From positions 1 to 64,000 of the forward strand of contig DASYNF010000042.1 of NCBI GenBank assembly GCA_036008685.1: a DNA stretch of 64,000 nucleotides, given 5' to 3'. Source of the DNA: Actinomadura_C sp036008685 (lineage in GTDB: Bacteria; Actinomycetota; Actinomycetes; Streptosporangiales; Streptosporangiaceae). A program made the position numbers and the translations under genes. Of the stretch, positions 53,824-63,425 are shown piece by piece; positions within the stretch are counted from its first letter, which is position 1, and every line of letters starts with the position of its first letter. The notes beneath the pieces are model-generated. The model saw nothing but the letters and a program-made list of their open reading frames with translations, ran no database searches and was not told the DNA's origin.

Positions 53824-54933
53824 ATGAGCAACGAGAACCTGCGGCGGCTCAGCGAGGAGGGCGTGTCGGTCTGGCTGGACGACATCAGCCGGGAGCGGCT
53901 GAGGACGGGAAACCTCGAACAGCTGATCCGGGAGAAGTACGTCGTCGGGGTGACATCGAACCCGACCATCTTCGCGAAGGCCCTCGGCAAGGGCTCCGCC
54001 TACGACGACCAGGTCCGTGACCTGGCGGTGCGCGGCGTCGACGTCGAGGAGGCCGCACGGGCCATCACGGCCTATGACATCCGCTGGGCCGCCGACGTCC
54101 TGCGGCCGGTCTACGACCGCACGGAGGGCCTCGACGGCCGGGTGTCCCTCGAGGTCGACCCGCGGCTCGCGCAGGACACCGAGAAGACGGTCGCCGAGGC
54201 GCGCGCGCTCTGGTGGATGCTGGACCGGCCCAACGCGATGATCAAGATCCCGGCCACCCTGGCGGGACTGCCGGCGATCACCCAGGCGCTCTCCGAGGGC
54301 ATCAGCGTCAACGTGACGCTGATCTTCTCCCTGCAGCGCTACGACCAGGTGATCGACGCCTTCTTCGAGGGCTTGGAGAAGGCCAGGGAGGCCGGCCACG
54401 ACCTGTCGCGGATCGCCTCCGTGGCGTCGTTCTTCGTCAGCCGCGTCGACACCGAGATCGACAAGCGGCTCGAGAAGATCGGCACGGACGAGGCCAAGGC
54501 GCTGAAGGGCAAGGCCGGCGTGGCCAACGCCCGGCTCGCCTACAAGCTCTTCGAGGAGCGGACCGCCGGCGGCCGGTGGAAGGCACTCGAATCCGCGGGT
54601 GCGCGCCCGCAGCGCCCGCTGTGGGCGTCGACCGGCGTGAAGGACCCCTCTCTCCCGGACACCATGTACGTCGAGGAGCTCGTGGCCCCGGGCGTGGTGA
54701 ACACGATGCCCGAGGCCACGCTCGACGCGTTCGCCGACCACGGCACCGTCCGGGGCGACACCATCCGGCCCTACTACGAGCAGGCCCACGAGGACATGGA
54801 GGCGCTGAAGCGGATCGGCGTGGACTACGACGACGTGGTCCGGGTCCTCGAGGAGGAGGGCGTCGAGAAGTTCGAGACCTCCTGGAACGAGCTGCTGGCC
54901 ATCATCCAGAAGGAGCTGGAGGACAAGGCGTGA
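53824..54933 (+). CDS. tal: Transaldolase
   Basis: A 369-aa transaldolase of the longer actinobacterial type, moving a C3 unit between sedoheptulose-7-P and glyceraldehyde-3-P. VSVWLDDISRERLRTGNLEQL, GVTSNPTIFAKAL, the Schiff-base Lys in NAMIKIPATLAGLPA, and GISVNVTLIFSLQRY are all in place; ASFFVSRVDTEIDKRL follows. ATG at 53824 has GAAGGA just upstream. 129 bp after tkt and 73 bp before pgi. Confidence 0.96.
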   Translation: MSNENLRRLSEEGVSVWLDDISRERLRTGNLEQLIREKYVVGVTSNPTIFAKALGKGSAYDDQVRDLAVRGVDVEEAARAITAYDIRWAADVLRPVYDRTEGLDGRVSLEVDPRLAQDTEKTVAEARALWWMLDRPNAMIKIPATLAGLPAITQALSEGISVNVTLIFSLQRYDQVIDAFFEGLEKAREAGHDLSRIASVASFFVSRVDTEIDKRLEKIGTDEAKALKGKAGVANARLAYKLFEERTAGGRWKALESAGARPQRPLWASTGVKDPSLPDTMYVEELVAPGVVNTMPEATLDAFADHGTVRGDTIRPYYEQAHEDMEALKRIGVDYDDVVRVLEEEGVEKFETSWNELLAIIQKELEDKA

Positions 54934-55006
54934 CGCCTGGGCGGCGAGCCGCCGGGCGCGCCACCGGCCTGCCCGCCTCCGGAGACGGCGCCCGCGGAGC
55001 CGGCAC

Positions 55007-56659
55007 GTGACGTCGGTGGTGGCCGCCGGCGGCGTGTCGGTCACCATCCGCGACGGGGTCGAGGACGCGCAGGCCGTCCTCGACCGGCTGATCGGAGACG
55101 GTGTCCCGGGGGCGCTCGCCGCCAGGAACGCGCAGCTGTGGGGACCCGAGGCCGCCCCTACTGCGGCCCGCCGGCTCGGGTGGCTCGATCTGCCCGAGTC
55201 ATCGCGGTCACTGATCCCCCGGATCGTGGAGCTCAACGCGGCCGGCCTGCGTCGCGTGGTGCTGATCGGCATGGGCGGATCCACGCTCGGGGCGGAAGTG
55301 ATCGCCCGCACCCACGGCGCCGAGCTGACGGTCCTCGACACCACGGATCCGCACCAGGTGGCGGCCGTCACGCGCGACGGGCTCGAAGAGACGATCGTGG
55401 TCGTGTCCAGCAAGAGCGGCGGGACCGTCGAGACCGACAGCCTCCGCCGGATCTTCGAGCGGGCGTTGCAGGAGGCCGGGATCACGGGGAAGGCGCTGCG
55501 ACGGCGGTTCGTCGTGGTCACCGATCCGGGTTCACCACTGGAGACCGCGGCCCACGAGGCCGGCTACCAGGTCGTCCTCGCGGACCCGGACGTCGGCGGC
55601 CGCTTCAGCGCGCTCACGGCCTTCGGCCTGGTACCGAGCGCGCTGGCCGGGGCCGATGTGTCCCGGCTGCTCGACGAGGCCGCGGCCCTGTCCCCAGGGC
55701 TCCGCCGGCCCTATGACAATCCCGGTCTGTCCCTCGGCGCGGCGCTCGGCGCGGCCGCCCTCCGCGGGAGGGACAAGCTGGTGATCGCCGATCACCGTTC
55801 CGGCATGGCCGGCTTCGGCGACTGGGCCGAGCTGCTGATCGGCCAGTCGACGGGCAAGGACGGCAAGGGGATCGTGCCGGTCGTGGTCGAGGGCGTGGAC
55901 GCTCCCGGCTTCGGGGATATCGGCGGCGCGGTCCACGTCGTTCTGGACGCCGGCCGGTCCCATGCCCCCGGGCCCGATCCCGGTGTCGGCGTCTCGGGCC
56001 CGCTCGGCGCGCAGTTCGCGCTGTGGCAGTACGCCACGGCGGCGGCGGGCCGGATCATCGGCGTCAATCCGTTCGACGAGCCCGGCGTGCAGGAGTCCAA
56101 GGACACCACAGCGGCGCTGCTGCGCGGCGCCGCGGACGGAACCCCGCCAACGATCATCACGGGGGCGCCGCTTCTCATCGCGGACGCCGTGGAGGTCCAC
56201 GCACCGGCGGAGCTCGGCAAGGGGGCCCGGAACCTCCGCTCGTTCCTGGACGCGCTGCTCGCGGCCGTTCCGGAGCAGGGCTACCTCGCCGTCATGGCCT
56301 ATCTCGACAGGACCGGGGACGCCGTCGCCGCGCGGCTCCGGCCGCTGCTCGCGGCCCGGGGGGCGCAGACCCGGAAGACGGCGGTTCCGGTGACGTTCGG
56401 CTGGGGGCCGCGGGTTCTGCACTCCACCGGCCAGAGTCACAAGGACGGCCCGCGGAACGGGGTCTTCCTTCAGATCACCGGTGCGGTGACCGAGGACGTC
56501 CCGGTGCCGGGACGGCCCTACACCCTCAAGGGCCTGCAGCTGGCTCAGGCCTTCGGCGACCTGCGGACGCTGCGCTCCCGCGGGCGGCCGGCGGTACGGC
56601 TGCATCTGCGCGACCGGGCACAGGGCCTCGAGCAGCTGTTGCGCACGCTCGAGCCGTGA
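55007..56659 (+). CDS. pgi: Glucose-6-phosphate isomerase (pgi copy 1, active-site motifs kept)
   Basis: A 550-aa isomerase with two SIS-type subdomains interconverting glucose-6-P and fructose-6-P. Phosphate loops are intact: IGMGGSTLGAEV (88-99) and VVSSKSGGTVETDSLRRIF (132-150); the catalytic His region HSTGQSHKDGPRNGVFLQI (His at about 478) and GRPYTLKGLQLAQAFGDL follow. GTG start at 55007 with GGAG 7 nt upstream. First of three tandem pgi-like genes, and the only one with all motifs, so it probably supplies the isomerase activity in this operon. Confidence 0.92.
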   Translation: MTSVVAAGGVSVTIRDGVEDAQAVLDRLIGDGVPGALAARNAQLWGPEAAPTAARRLGWLDLPESSRSLIPRIVELNAAGLRRVVLIGMGGSTLGAEVIARTHGAELTVLDTTDPHQVAAVTRDGLEETIVVVSSKSGGTVETDSLRRIFERALQEAGITGKALRRRFVVVTDPGSPLETAAHEAGYQVVLADPDVGGRFSALTAFGLVPSALAGADVSRLLDEAAALSPGLRRPYDNPGLSLGAALGAAALRGRDKLVIADHRSGMAGFGDWAELLIGQSTGKDGKGIVPVVVEGVDAPGFGDIGGAVHVVLDAGRSHAPGPDPGVGVSGPLGAQFALWQYATAAAGRIIGVNPFDEPGVQESKDTTAALLRGAADGTPPTIITGAPLLIADAVEVHAPAELGKGARNLRSFLDALLAAVPEQGYLAVMAYLDRTGDAVAARLRPLLAARGAQTRKTAVPVTFGWGPRVLHSTGQSHKDGPRNGVFLQITGAVTEDVPVPGRPYTLKGLQLAQAFGDLRTLRSRGRPAVRLHLRDRAQGLEQLLRTLEP

Positions 56660-56808
56660 TCGCACTCGAGCGCGACGGGCATCGCCCGAGGGCCGGCCAC
56701 GCGGCCGATGACCCGGCATAGAGTGGATCACCCGGCATCCCCTAAGATCAGCGACCGGGTCGCGAATACCTGTTCTCTCCTGAAACGATCGGGACCGAGG
56801 AGGGAACA

Positions 56809-58443
56809 TTGTCTGGGTTCGATGTGCTCACGCGTGGTGAAGTGCTGGATACGGCACTCAAGGCCCGCGATGAACTGATCACCTCTGGTGTGCCCGCGGC
56901 CCTCACGGCCAGGGATCCGCGGCTGTGGGGCGCCCATGTCGAGGACCATGGCCCGCTCGGATGGCTCGACCTCCCAGAGGCCGCGCACGAGCTGCTCGAT
57001 CAGCTCCATGAACTGGTCGCCGAGGTCCGTTACTCGGGTCTGGACCACATCGTGCTCGTCGGCCTCGGCGCCGAAGGTCTCGCCGCGCAGGCGATCATGG
57101 AGGCGGGCGGCGGATACGATCCGCGCGGCGGACTCACCCTCCTCGACGGGGGCGACGCGGCGGCGCTGGGCACGGCGCTCGAGCGGGTGGACCGCACGCT
57201 CGTGGTCCTGTCGAGCAAGGCGGGCATGTCCATCGAGGGCGACGCCTACCGCCGCGTGCTGGTGCAGGCCTTCCGCCAGCACGGCCTCTCCGAGGAGGAG
57301 ATCGCGGGCCGCTTCATGGTCATCACCGACCACGGCACTCCACTGAACGAGTTCGCCCTGCAGCGCGGCTATCGGCTCGGCCTCACCGATCCTTCCCTGC
57401 CCGGTCATTTCGGCGCGCTCTCGGCCTACGGTCTCGTGCCGGCCATCCTCGCCGGGACGGACGTCACCCCGCTGATCGACCAGGCCAACGCGGCATCGTC
57501 CGCACTGGCCCGGGACGAGGACAACCCCGGCCTGCTGCTCGGCGCGATCCTCGGCGGCTGCGCCCGGCAGCCCCCCGGCGGCGGAGTGGCCCGTGACAAG
57601 CTGCTGCTGCGGGAGGCCGGTGGCGGCTCGGCGTTCGCGGGATGGGCCACGCAACTGCTGGCCACGGGCACCGGCAAGCTCGGGCGCGGCATCCTGGCCC
57701 TCGACACGGCCGGGTTCCCCGGTGCGGACGTGTCCCCGGACCTGCACGCGGTCGCGATGAACCCGCAGAGCCCCGCGACGACGGACGCGGACACCTCCGT
57801 CTGGGCGCCCCCTGGGGCACGGTTCCTGTTGTGGGAGTACGCGACCGCGGTGGCGGGCTGGCTCATGGGCGTCAACCCGTTCGAGTCGGCCGAGGCGGTG
57901 ATCCGGGAGGCCGAGGAGGACACCGCGGCGATGCTGCGGGCATCCGGACACGGCCCGCTCCCGGCCGGGCGGCCGTCCTTTGTGGACGGCGACATCGAGG
58001 TCTATACCGAAGCCGCCGGTTTCGCCGCCTATCACCTCCGCGGGGCGGTCGAGTCCCTGCTCCACCGCGTTCCCGAGACGGGTTATCTGTCGATCCTCAC
58101 GTACCTGTCCGGGGACTTCTCCGGGCGCTATCTGGCGCCCGCGCTCGCCCGCCGGCTCGGCCGGCCCGTCACCCACGGCTCCGGTCCGGGATATCTGCAC
58201 AGCACCGGCTCCTACCACAAGGACGGGCCACGCACCGGAGCGTTCCTCGTGGTCACCGGGGCCCCATTGGCCGATCACGCCGTGCCGGGCCGGCCGTACA
58301 CACTGGCCAAGCTCCAGCTCGCGCGGGCCCTCGCCGATATCCGGGCGCTGCGCCGCCGCGGCATCCCGGTCGTCCGGCTGCACCTGCGCGATCCGATCGA
58401 GGGGGCCGGCAGACTGATCGACATCGCCAGGGACCCGGGATGA
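56809..58443 (+). CDS. Pgi-like paralog 2, phosphate loops lost
   Basis: Full-length 544-aa homolog of the preceding gene. Order and fold match throughout: PRLWGAHVEDHGPLGWLDLP, ITDHGTPLNEFALQRGYRLG, DNPGLLLGAILGG, GARFLLWEYATAVAGWLMGVNPFE, and HSTGSYHKDGPRTGAFLVV with GRPYTLAKLQLARALADI. But the first phosphate loop reads VGLGAEGLAAQAI (no GGS) and the second LSSKAGMSIEGDA (no SGGTxE), so normal substrate phosphate binding is improbable. TTG start at 56809 right behind GGAGGG. A 149-bp gap with a TAAGAT (56743-56748) could hold a promoter. Possibly a pseudoenzyme or with changed substrate. Confidence 0.88.
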   Translation: MSGFDVLTRGEVLDTALKARDELITSGVPAALTARDPRLWGAHVEDHGPLGWLDLPEAAHELLDQLHELVAEVRYSGLDHIVLVGLGAEGLAAQAIMEAGGGYDPRGGLTLLDGGDAAALGTALERVDRTLVVLSSKAGMSIEGDAYRRVLVQAFRQHGLSEEEIAGRFMVITDHGTPLNEFALQRGYRLGLTDPSLPGHFGALSAYGLVPAILAGTDVTPLIDQANAASSALARDEDNPGLLLGAILGGCARQPPGGGVARDKLLLREAGGGSAFAGWATQLLATGTGKLGRGILALDTAGFPGADVSPDLHAVAMNPQSPATTDADTSVWAPPGARFLLWEYATAVAGWLMGVNPFESAEAVIREAEEDTAAMLRASGHGPLPAGRPSFVDGDIEVYTEAAGFAAYHLRGAVESLLHRVPETGYLSILTYLSGDFSGRYLAPALARRLGRPVTHGSGPGYLHSTGSYHKDGPRTGAFLVVTGAPLADHAVPGRPYTLAKLQLARALADIRALRRRGIPVVRLHLRDPIEGAGRLIDIARDPG

Positions 58444-60107
58444 GGGATTTCACCGCGGTCCACGCCGGTGAGGTCCGGATCACCGCACAGGGGGAGGTAC
58501 GGGCCGCGGCCGAGCGGATGTTCGGCCGGCTGTGGATCGACCGGGTGCCGGACCTGCTGGCGGCCGAGGATCCCGGCCTGTGGCCCACCGGACCGGCCGC
58601 GTGCCGGCCGGCGCGGCCGGAGCCGGCCCGCGCCCTTCTGCCGCGGCTGGCCGAGCTGGCCGGCCACGCCCGTGCGGAAGGTCTCACCGACGTCCTCCTC
58701 ATCGGCACCGGTCCCCAGGCCCGGGCCGCCGACCTCATCGCCCGTGCGGGACCCGTGGACGAGCCGTCGACCGTGGGGGACGGTCCCCCTGGCCGGCTCA
58801 CCGTCCTCGACGGCAAGGACCCCGGGCCGCTGCTCCGCGTGGCGCTCGACGACCGGCGGCTGCTCCGGACGATCGTGGTGCTGACCGCCCACCAGCCCGG
58901 GCCCGACGCGCTGCGGCAGGTCTTCGCGCGGACCCTCGCGGGCAAAGGCCTGTCCCAAGCCGAGATCGCCCGGCGGTTCGTCGTCGTGGCCGACTCCGGC
59001 AGCGCCCTCGCGGCGCTCGGCCGGGACGCCGGTCACCTCGCGTTCGAGGCCCCCGGCGCCGACCCGGCCGGGCAGGTGTTCGGGGCGCTGTCGGCCTCGG
59101 CGCTCGTGCCGGCCGCGCTGGCGGGCGTGGACGTGGCCGCGCTGCTCGACCAGGCGGAGTCCGTGCTGCCGTCGCTCGGCCGGCCCGAGAACAATCCGGG
59201 CCTGATCCTTGGCGCGATGCTGGGCGGATGCGTCCGCGTGGGCCGCGACAAACTCGTCCTCGGAGACTTCTCCGCACGGTGGCCCGGGCTCTCCGCGTGG
59301 ATCTCCGCGCTGCTGACCGGGGCCACGGAAGGAGCCCTGCTGCCGATCGTGCAGGACGGCGGCCTGCCCCTCGCGCCGGCCGGCGACCTGTTCCAGATCG
59401 TCCTCGACGGCCGGCCCCACCAGGACGACGCCACCGTGTCCGGGCCGCTCGGGGCACAGCTCGTGCTCTGGGAGTATGCCGCGGCCGTCGCGGCCCACCT
59501 CCTCGGCACCGATCCGTTCACGGCCGGGCGGTCCCGTCCGGCCCCTCATGGCATGGATCCGGGGTCCGGCCATGCCCTGCCGGATGGCGCGAGCGGTCAG
59601 GTCGCCCCGACCGGACCGCTCTTCACGGCCGGTGCCGCCGCGAAATCGGTGGAGGTCTACGCTGACGAAGAGAGGTTCCCGCACGTCAAGGACCTCAATG
59701 GTGTGCTCGACGCGCTGATCGATACGGTGCCGGTGGACGGATATTTCTCCGTAATGGCCTATATGGACCCCGACCGGGTACATGGCCAGGGCAACGGGGT
59801 CCGACGGCTGGCGGCGCTGCTCGCCGCCCGTTGCTCGCGCCCCGTGACAATCAACTGGCGTCCGCTTTATCCCGTGCCGACCGACGATGTTATGGAGAAC
59901 GGCGTATTTTTGATCTTGACCGGCAACGTCCCGCACGACGCCGCCGTTCCGGACATGCGATGCCGGCTGAGCGGACTGCAGCTCGCCGAAGCGCTGGGCG
60001 CGGTCCGGGCCCTGACTGAGCGGGGCCGTCCCGTCGTCCGCCTGCACCTGCACGACCGCTGGACCGGAATCACCCATTTGCTCGAAGCCGCCCGAGGAGG
60101 GGCATGA
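58440..60107 (+). CDS. Pgi-like paralog 3, all catalytic motifs lost
   Basis: A 555-aa protein starting with ATG overlapping the previous stop (ATGA). Pgi-fold markers persist: PARALLPRLAELAGHARAEGLTDVLLIG, RFVVVADSGSALAALGRDAGHLA, FGALSASALVPAALAGVDVAALLDQAE, ENNPGLILGAMLGG, GPLGAQLVLWEYAAAVAAHLLGTDPF and a C-terminal LSGLQLAEALGAVRALTERGRPVVRLHLHDR. The three active-site regions read GTGPQARAADLI, LTAHQPGPDALRQ and PVPTDDVMENGVF, i.e. none keeps GGS, SGGT or HKDGP. No frameshift or stop, so it is selected for some other job. Its stop overlaps the zwf start (ATGA), tying it to G6PDH production. Confidence 0.86.
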   Translation: MRDFTAVHAGEVRITAQGEVRAAAERMFGRLWIDRVPDLLAAEDPGLWPTGPAACRPARPEPARALLPRLAELAGHARAEGLTDVLLIGTGPQARAADLIARAGPVDEPSTVGDGPPGRLTVLDGKDPGPLLRVALDDRRLLRTIVVLTAHQPGPDALRQVFARTLAGKGLSQAEIARRFVVVADSGSALAALGRDAGHLAFEAPGADPAGQVFGALSASALVPAALAGVDVAALLDQAESVLPSLGRPENNPGLILGAMLGGCVRVGRDKLVLGDFSARWPGLSAWISALLTGATEGALLPIVQDGGLPLAPAGDLFQIVLDGRPHQDDATVSGPLGAQLVLWEYAAAVAAHLLGTDPFTAGRSRPAPHGMDPGSGHALPDGASGQVAPTGPLFTAGAAAKSVEVYADEERFPHVKDLNGVLDALIDTVPVDGYFSVMAYMDPDRVHGQGNGVRRLAALLAARCSRPVTINWRPLYPVPTDDVMENGVFLILTGNVPHDAAVPDMRCRLSGLQLAEALGAVRALTERGRPVVRLHLHDRWTGITHLLEAARGGA

Positions 60108-61663
60108 GTTCGCCCACCCACAGACCAACACAGCCGGCCGGAACGACCGCCAACCCGTTGCGGGATCCACGGGACAAGCGTCTCCCCCGGGTCGCGCCGC
60201 CGTGCATGCTGATCCTCTTCGGCGTGACCGGCGACCTCGCCCGCAAGAAGCTGCTGCCCGCGATCTACGACCTGGCCAACCGCGGCCTGCTGCCACCAGG
60301 GTTCGCCCTGATCGGCTTCGCCCGCCGCGAGTGGGACAACCCGGACTTCCGTGATGTCGCCTACCAGGCGGTCAAGGAGAACGCCCGCACTCCGTTCCGC
60401 GAGGACGTCTGGGAGCATCTCTGCGAAGGCATGCACTTCGTCCCCGGTGAGCTCGACGACCCGGCCGCCTTCGACCGGCTCGCCGAGACGGTCCACGAGG
60501 TCGACCGTGCCCAGGGAGCCGGCGGCAACTACGCCTTCTATCTGTCCATCCCCCCGAAGCTGTTCCCCGTCGCCGTCGAGCAGCTGCAGCGCAGCGGCCT
60601 GGCCTCGAGCGAGGACGACGGCTGGCGCCGGGTGGTGATCGAGAAGCCGTTCGGCCACGACCTCGCCAGCGCTGTGGAGCTCAACAACCTCCTGCACGGG
60701 GTCTTCCCCGAGGAGTCGATCTTCCGGATCGACCACTACCTCGGCAAGGAGACCGTGCAGAACATCCTGGCGCTGCGGTTCGCCAACACGATGTTCGAAC
60801 CGGTCTGGAACCGGTCCTACGTGGACCACGTGCAGATCACCATGGCCGAGGACATCGGCATCGGCGGACGGGCCGGCTACTACAACGGCATCGGCGCCGC
60901 CCGCGACGTCATCCAGAACCACCTGCTCCAGCTGCTGGCGCTGACCGCGATGGAGGAGCCCACCTCCTTCGACGCCAGGGCGGTACGGATGGAGAAGGCC
61001 AAGGTCCTGTCGGCGGTCCGGCTGCCCGAGGACCTGGATCTGTACACCGCCAGGGGTCAGTACGCCGCGGGCTGGCAGGGCGGCGACAAGGTGAAGGGCT
61101 ACCTGGAGGAGGAGGGCATCCCCCCCAACTCGACCACCGAGACCTATGCGGCGATCAAGCTCGGGATCGACTCACGACGCTGGGCCGGGGTGCCGTTCTA
61201 CCTGCGCACCGGCAAGCGGCTGAGCCGCCGCGTCACCGAGGTCGCGATGATCTTCAAGCGGGCCCCGCACCTGCCGTTCTCGGAGACCGACACCGAGGAG
61301 CTGGGGCAGAACAACCTGGTCATCCGGGTGCAGCCGGACGAGGGCATCACCCTGCGGTTCGGCTCCAAGGTTCCCGGCACGTCGATGGAGGTCCGCGACG
61401 TCAACATGGACTTCGCCTATGGCGAGTCCTTCACCGAAGCCTCTCCCGAGGCCTACGAGCGGCTGCTGCTCGACGTGCTGATCGGCGATCCGCCGCTGTT
61501 CCCCCGGCAGGAGGAGGTCGAGCTCTCCTGGATGATCCTGGATCCGATCGAGGACCACTGGTCCCGGCACGGCAAGCCGGAGCAATACCCGGCCGGCGGC
61601 TACGGCCCGGATTCGGCCGACGAACTCATGTCCCGGGACGGCCGCACGTGGAGGAGGCTCTGA
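60104..61663 (+). CDS. zwf: Glucose-6-phosphate dehydrogenase
   Basis: NADP-dependent first enzyme of the oxidative pentose-phosphate branch, 519 aa. Dinucleotide site LILFGVTGDLARKKLLPAIYDLANRG at about residues 36-61, substrate/catalytic motif RIDHYLGKETVQNILALRFAN with the active Lys and His, EKPFGHDLASA, and YLRTGKRLSRRVTEVAMIFK. The first 30 residues are a proline-rich lead. Overlaps pgi-like paralog 3 by 4 bp upstream and opcA follows after 1 bp. Confidence 0.97.
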   Translation: MSSPTHRPTQPAGTTANPLRDPRDKRLPRVAPPCMLILFGVTGDLARKKLLPAIYDLANRGLLPPGFALIGFARREWDNPDFRDVAYQAVKENARTPFREDVWEHLCEGMHFVPGELDDPAAFDRLAETVHEVDRAQGAGGNYAFYLSIPPKLFPVAVEQLQRSGLASSEDDGWRRVVIEKPFGHDLASAVELNNLLHGVFPEESIFRIDHYLGKETVQNILALRFANTMFEPVWNRSYVDHVQITMAEDIGIGGRAGYYNGIGAARDVIQNHLLQLLALTAMEEPTSFDARAVRMEKAKVLSAVRLPEDLDLYTARGQYAAGWQGGDKVKGYLEEEGIPPNSTTETYAAIKLGIDSRRWAGVPFYLRTGKRLSRRVTEVAMIFKRAPHLPFSETDTEELGQNNLVIRVQPDEGITLRFGSKVPGTSMEVRDVNMDFAYGESFTEASPEAYERLLLDVLIGDPPLFPRQEEVELSWMILDPIEDHWSRHGKPEQYPAGGYGPDSADELMSRDGRTWRRL

Positions 61664-61664
61664 C

Positions 61665-62645
61665 ATGCACATCGACCTGACGCACACCTCGACCCGGCGC
61701 ATCCAGGAGTCACTGCGGCAGGCCCGGCTGCTCATGGGAGGCCCGGCCGTCGGCATGGTGCTGACCCTGGTCATCGTGGCCGACGAGTCGGCCCAGTACG
61801 ACGCCGTACGCGCGGCGACGGAGGCGGCCCGGGAGCACCCGTGCCGCATTCTCACCGTGATCTCGCGTGACCCGCGGGGCAGCTCCTCCCGGCTCGACGC
61901 CGAGATCCGGATGGGCGAGACCGGGCCGGGCGAGACCGTGCTGCTGCGGATGTACGGACCGCTGGCCGACCATGCCGACTCGGTCGTGAGGCCGTTGCTC
62001 GTGCCCGACACCCCTGTGGTGACCTGGTGGCCCGGCTATGCCCCGAAGACCCCCGGCGAGGACCCGCTGGGCGCGCTCGCCCAGCGTCGGGTCACCGACG
62101 CCTACCCGGCACAGGACCGGCTCGGCACGCTGGCCCGGCTGGCGCAGGCCTACCGGCCCGGCGACACCGACTTCTCCTGGACCCGCCTGACCGGTTGGCG
62201 CACGCTGCTGGCCGCCGCGTTCGACCAGGAGCACGGCAAGGTGACCTCCGGCGAGGTGGAGGCCGAGCGCGAGAGCCCGAGCGCCGAGCTGCTGGCCTCG
62301 TGGCTGTCGAAGCGCCTGGCCACGCCGATCACGCGGACGATCTCCGACGGCCCCGGGATCACGGCCGTACGGCTGATCACCACCGAGGGCGAGATCGCGG
62401 TGACCCGGCCGGACGGCAGGGTCGCCACGTTGTCCTGGCCGGGTCAGCCCGAGCGGCAGGTCTCCCTGCACCGGCGGCCGATGTCGGAGCTGCTCGCCGA
62501 AGAGCTGCGCCGCCTCGATCCCGACGACATCTACCGGGAGACCGCGGCGTGGTTCGCCGAGAACCTCGCCGCCTCCGCGGAGCTCCCCGCCTCCACGGAA
62601 GAGAACCGGCCCGCCGGCGAGTCCCGCACGGCGCCGGCCTCGTGA
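61665..62645 (+). CDS. opcA: OpcA, G6PDH assembly/allosteric protein
   Basis: A 326-aa partner needed for full G6PDH activity and redox control in cyanobacteria and actinobacteria. Family segments: MHIDLTHTSTRRIQESLRQARLL, TLVIVADESAQYDAVRAA, PCRILTVISRDP, LLVPDTPVVTWWPGYAPK and DTDFSWTRLTGWRTLLAAAFDQE. The last 25 residues are an acidic, disordered tail. One base separates it from zwf; its TGA overlaps the pgl GTG (GTGA). Confidence 0.93.
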   Translation: MHIDLTHTSTRRIQESLRQARLLMGGPAVGMVLTLVIVADESAQYDAVRAATEAAREHPCRILTVISRDPRGSSSRLDAEIRMGETGPGETVLLRMYGPLADHADSVVRPLLVPDTPVVTWWPGYAPKTPGEDPLGALAQRRVTDAYPAQDRLGTLARLAQAYRPGDTDFSWTRLTGWRTLLAAAFDQEHGKVTSGEVEAERESPSAELLASWLSKRLATPITRTISDGPGITAVRLITTEGEIAVTRPDGRVATLSWPGQPERQVSLHRRPMSELLAEELRRLDPDDIYRETAAWFAENLAASAELPASTEENRPAGESRTAPAS

Positions 62646-63421
62646 GCACCCCGACGGTCCTGATCCACCGGGATCAGAAGGTCCTCGCGCAGGCCGTGGC
62701 GGCGCGGCTGGTGACCCGGCTGGTGGACGTCCAGGCCGCGCGCGGCAGCGCTTCGCTCGTCCTGACCGGTGGCGGCGTCGGCATCGCGGTGCTCCGGGAG
62801 CTGGCGGCCACCGGTGCCCGCGACGCCATCGACTGGCGCAACCTGGACGTCTGGTGGGGCGACGAACGGTTTCTGCCCTCCGGAGACCCCGAGCGCAACG
62901 AGACGGCGGCCCGTGCGGCCCTGCTCGACCATGTCGGCGTGGACCCGAAGCGGGTGCATCCGATGCCGGCCAGCGACGGGCCGGACGGTGACGATCCCGA
63001 GGCCGCCGCGGAGCGCTACGCCGACGAGCTCCGCGCCGCGGCCCGGCCCGAAGACCATGGGCCGGTCCCGTCCTTCGACGTGCTCATGCTGGGGATGGGA
63101 CCGGACGGGCATGTGGCGTCGTTGTTCCCGGGCCTGCCAGCTCTGTACGACGAGCGCCCGGTCGTCGCCGTACGGGGGGCGCCCAAACCGCCGCCGGTCC
63201 GGATCACCCTGACGCTGCCGTCGATCCAGGCCGCCAAGGAGGTCTGGATCATCGCGGCGGGCGAGGAGAAGGCCGGGGCCACGCGGATGGCGCTGTCGGG
63301 CGCCGGTCCGGTCCAGGTCCCGGCCGCGGGGGCACGGGGCCGCCATCGGACGCTGTTCCTGCTCGACCGGGCCGCCGCGAGCCAGCTGCCGCCGGGCATC
63401 GAGCGCATCGCCTCCCCCTGA
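62642..63421 (+). CDS. pgl: 6-Phosphogluconolactonase
   Basis: Hydrolyses the lactone made by G6PDH. The 259-aa NagB-fold protein shows VLTGGGVGIAVLREL, VWWGDERFLPSGDPERNE, DVLMLGMGPDGHVASLFPG and VWIIAAGEEKA, the full DevB/SOL pattern. The C-terminus (GRHRTLFLLDRAAASQL) is typical. GTG start coupled to opcA. Last gene of the operon; the next gene is on the other strand 4 bp away. Confidence 0.95.
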   Translation: MSTPTVLIHRDQKVLAQAVAARLVTRLVDVQAARGSASLVLTGGGVGIAVLRELAATGARDAIDWRNLDVWWGDERFLPSGDPERNETAARAALLDHVGVDPKRVHPMPASDGPDGDDPEAAAERYADELRAAARPEDHGPVPSFDVLMLGMGPDGHVASLFPGLPALYDERPVVAVRGAPKPPPVRITLTLPSIQAAKEVWIIAAGEEKAGATRMALSGAGPVQVPAAGARGRHRTLFLLDRAAASQLPPGIERIASP

Positions 63422-63425
63422 GCCG

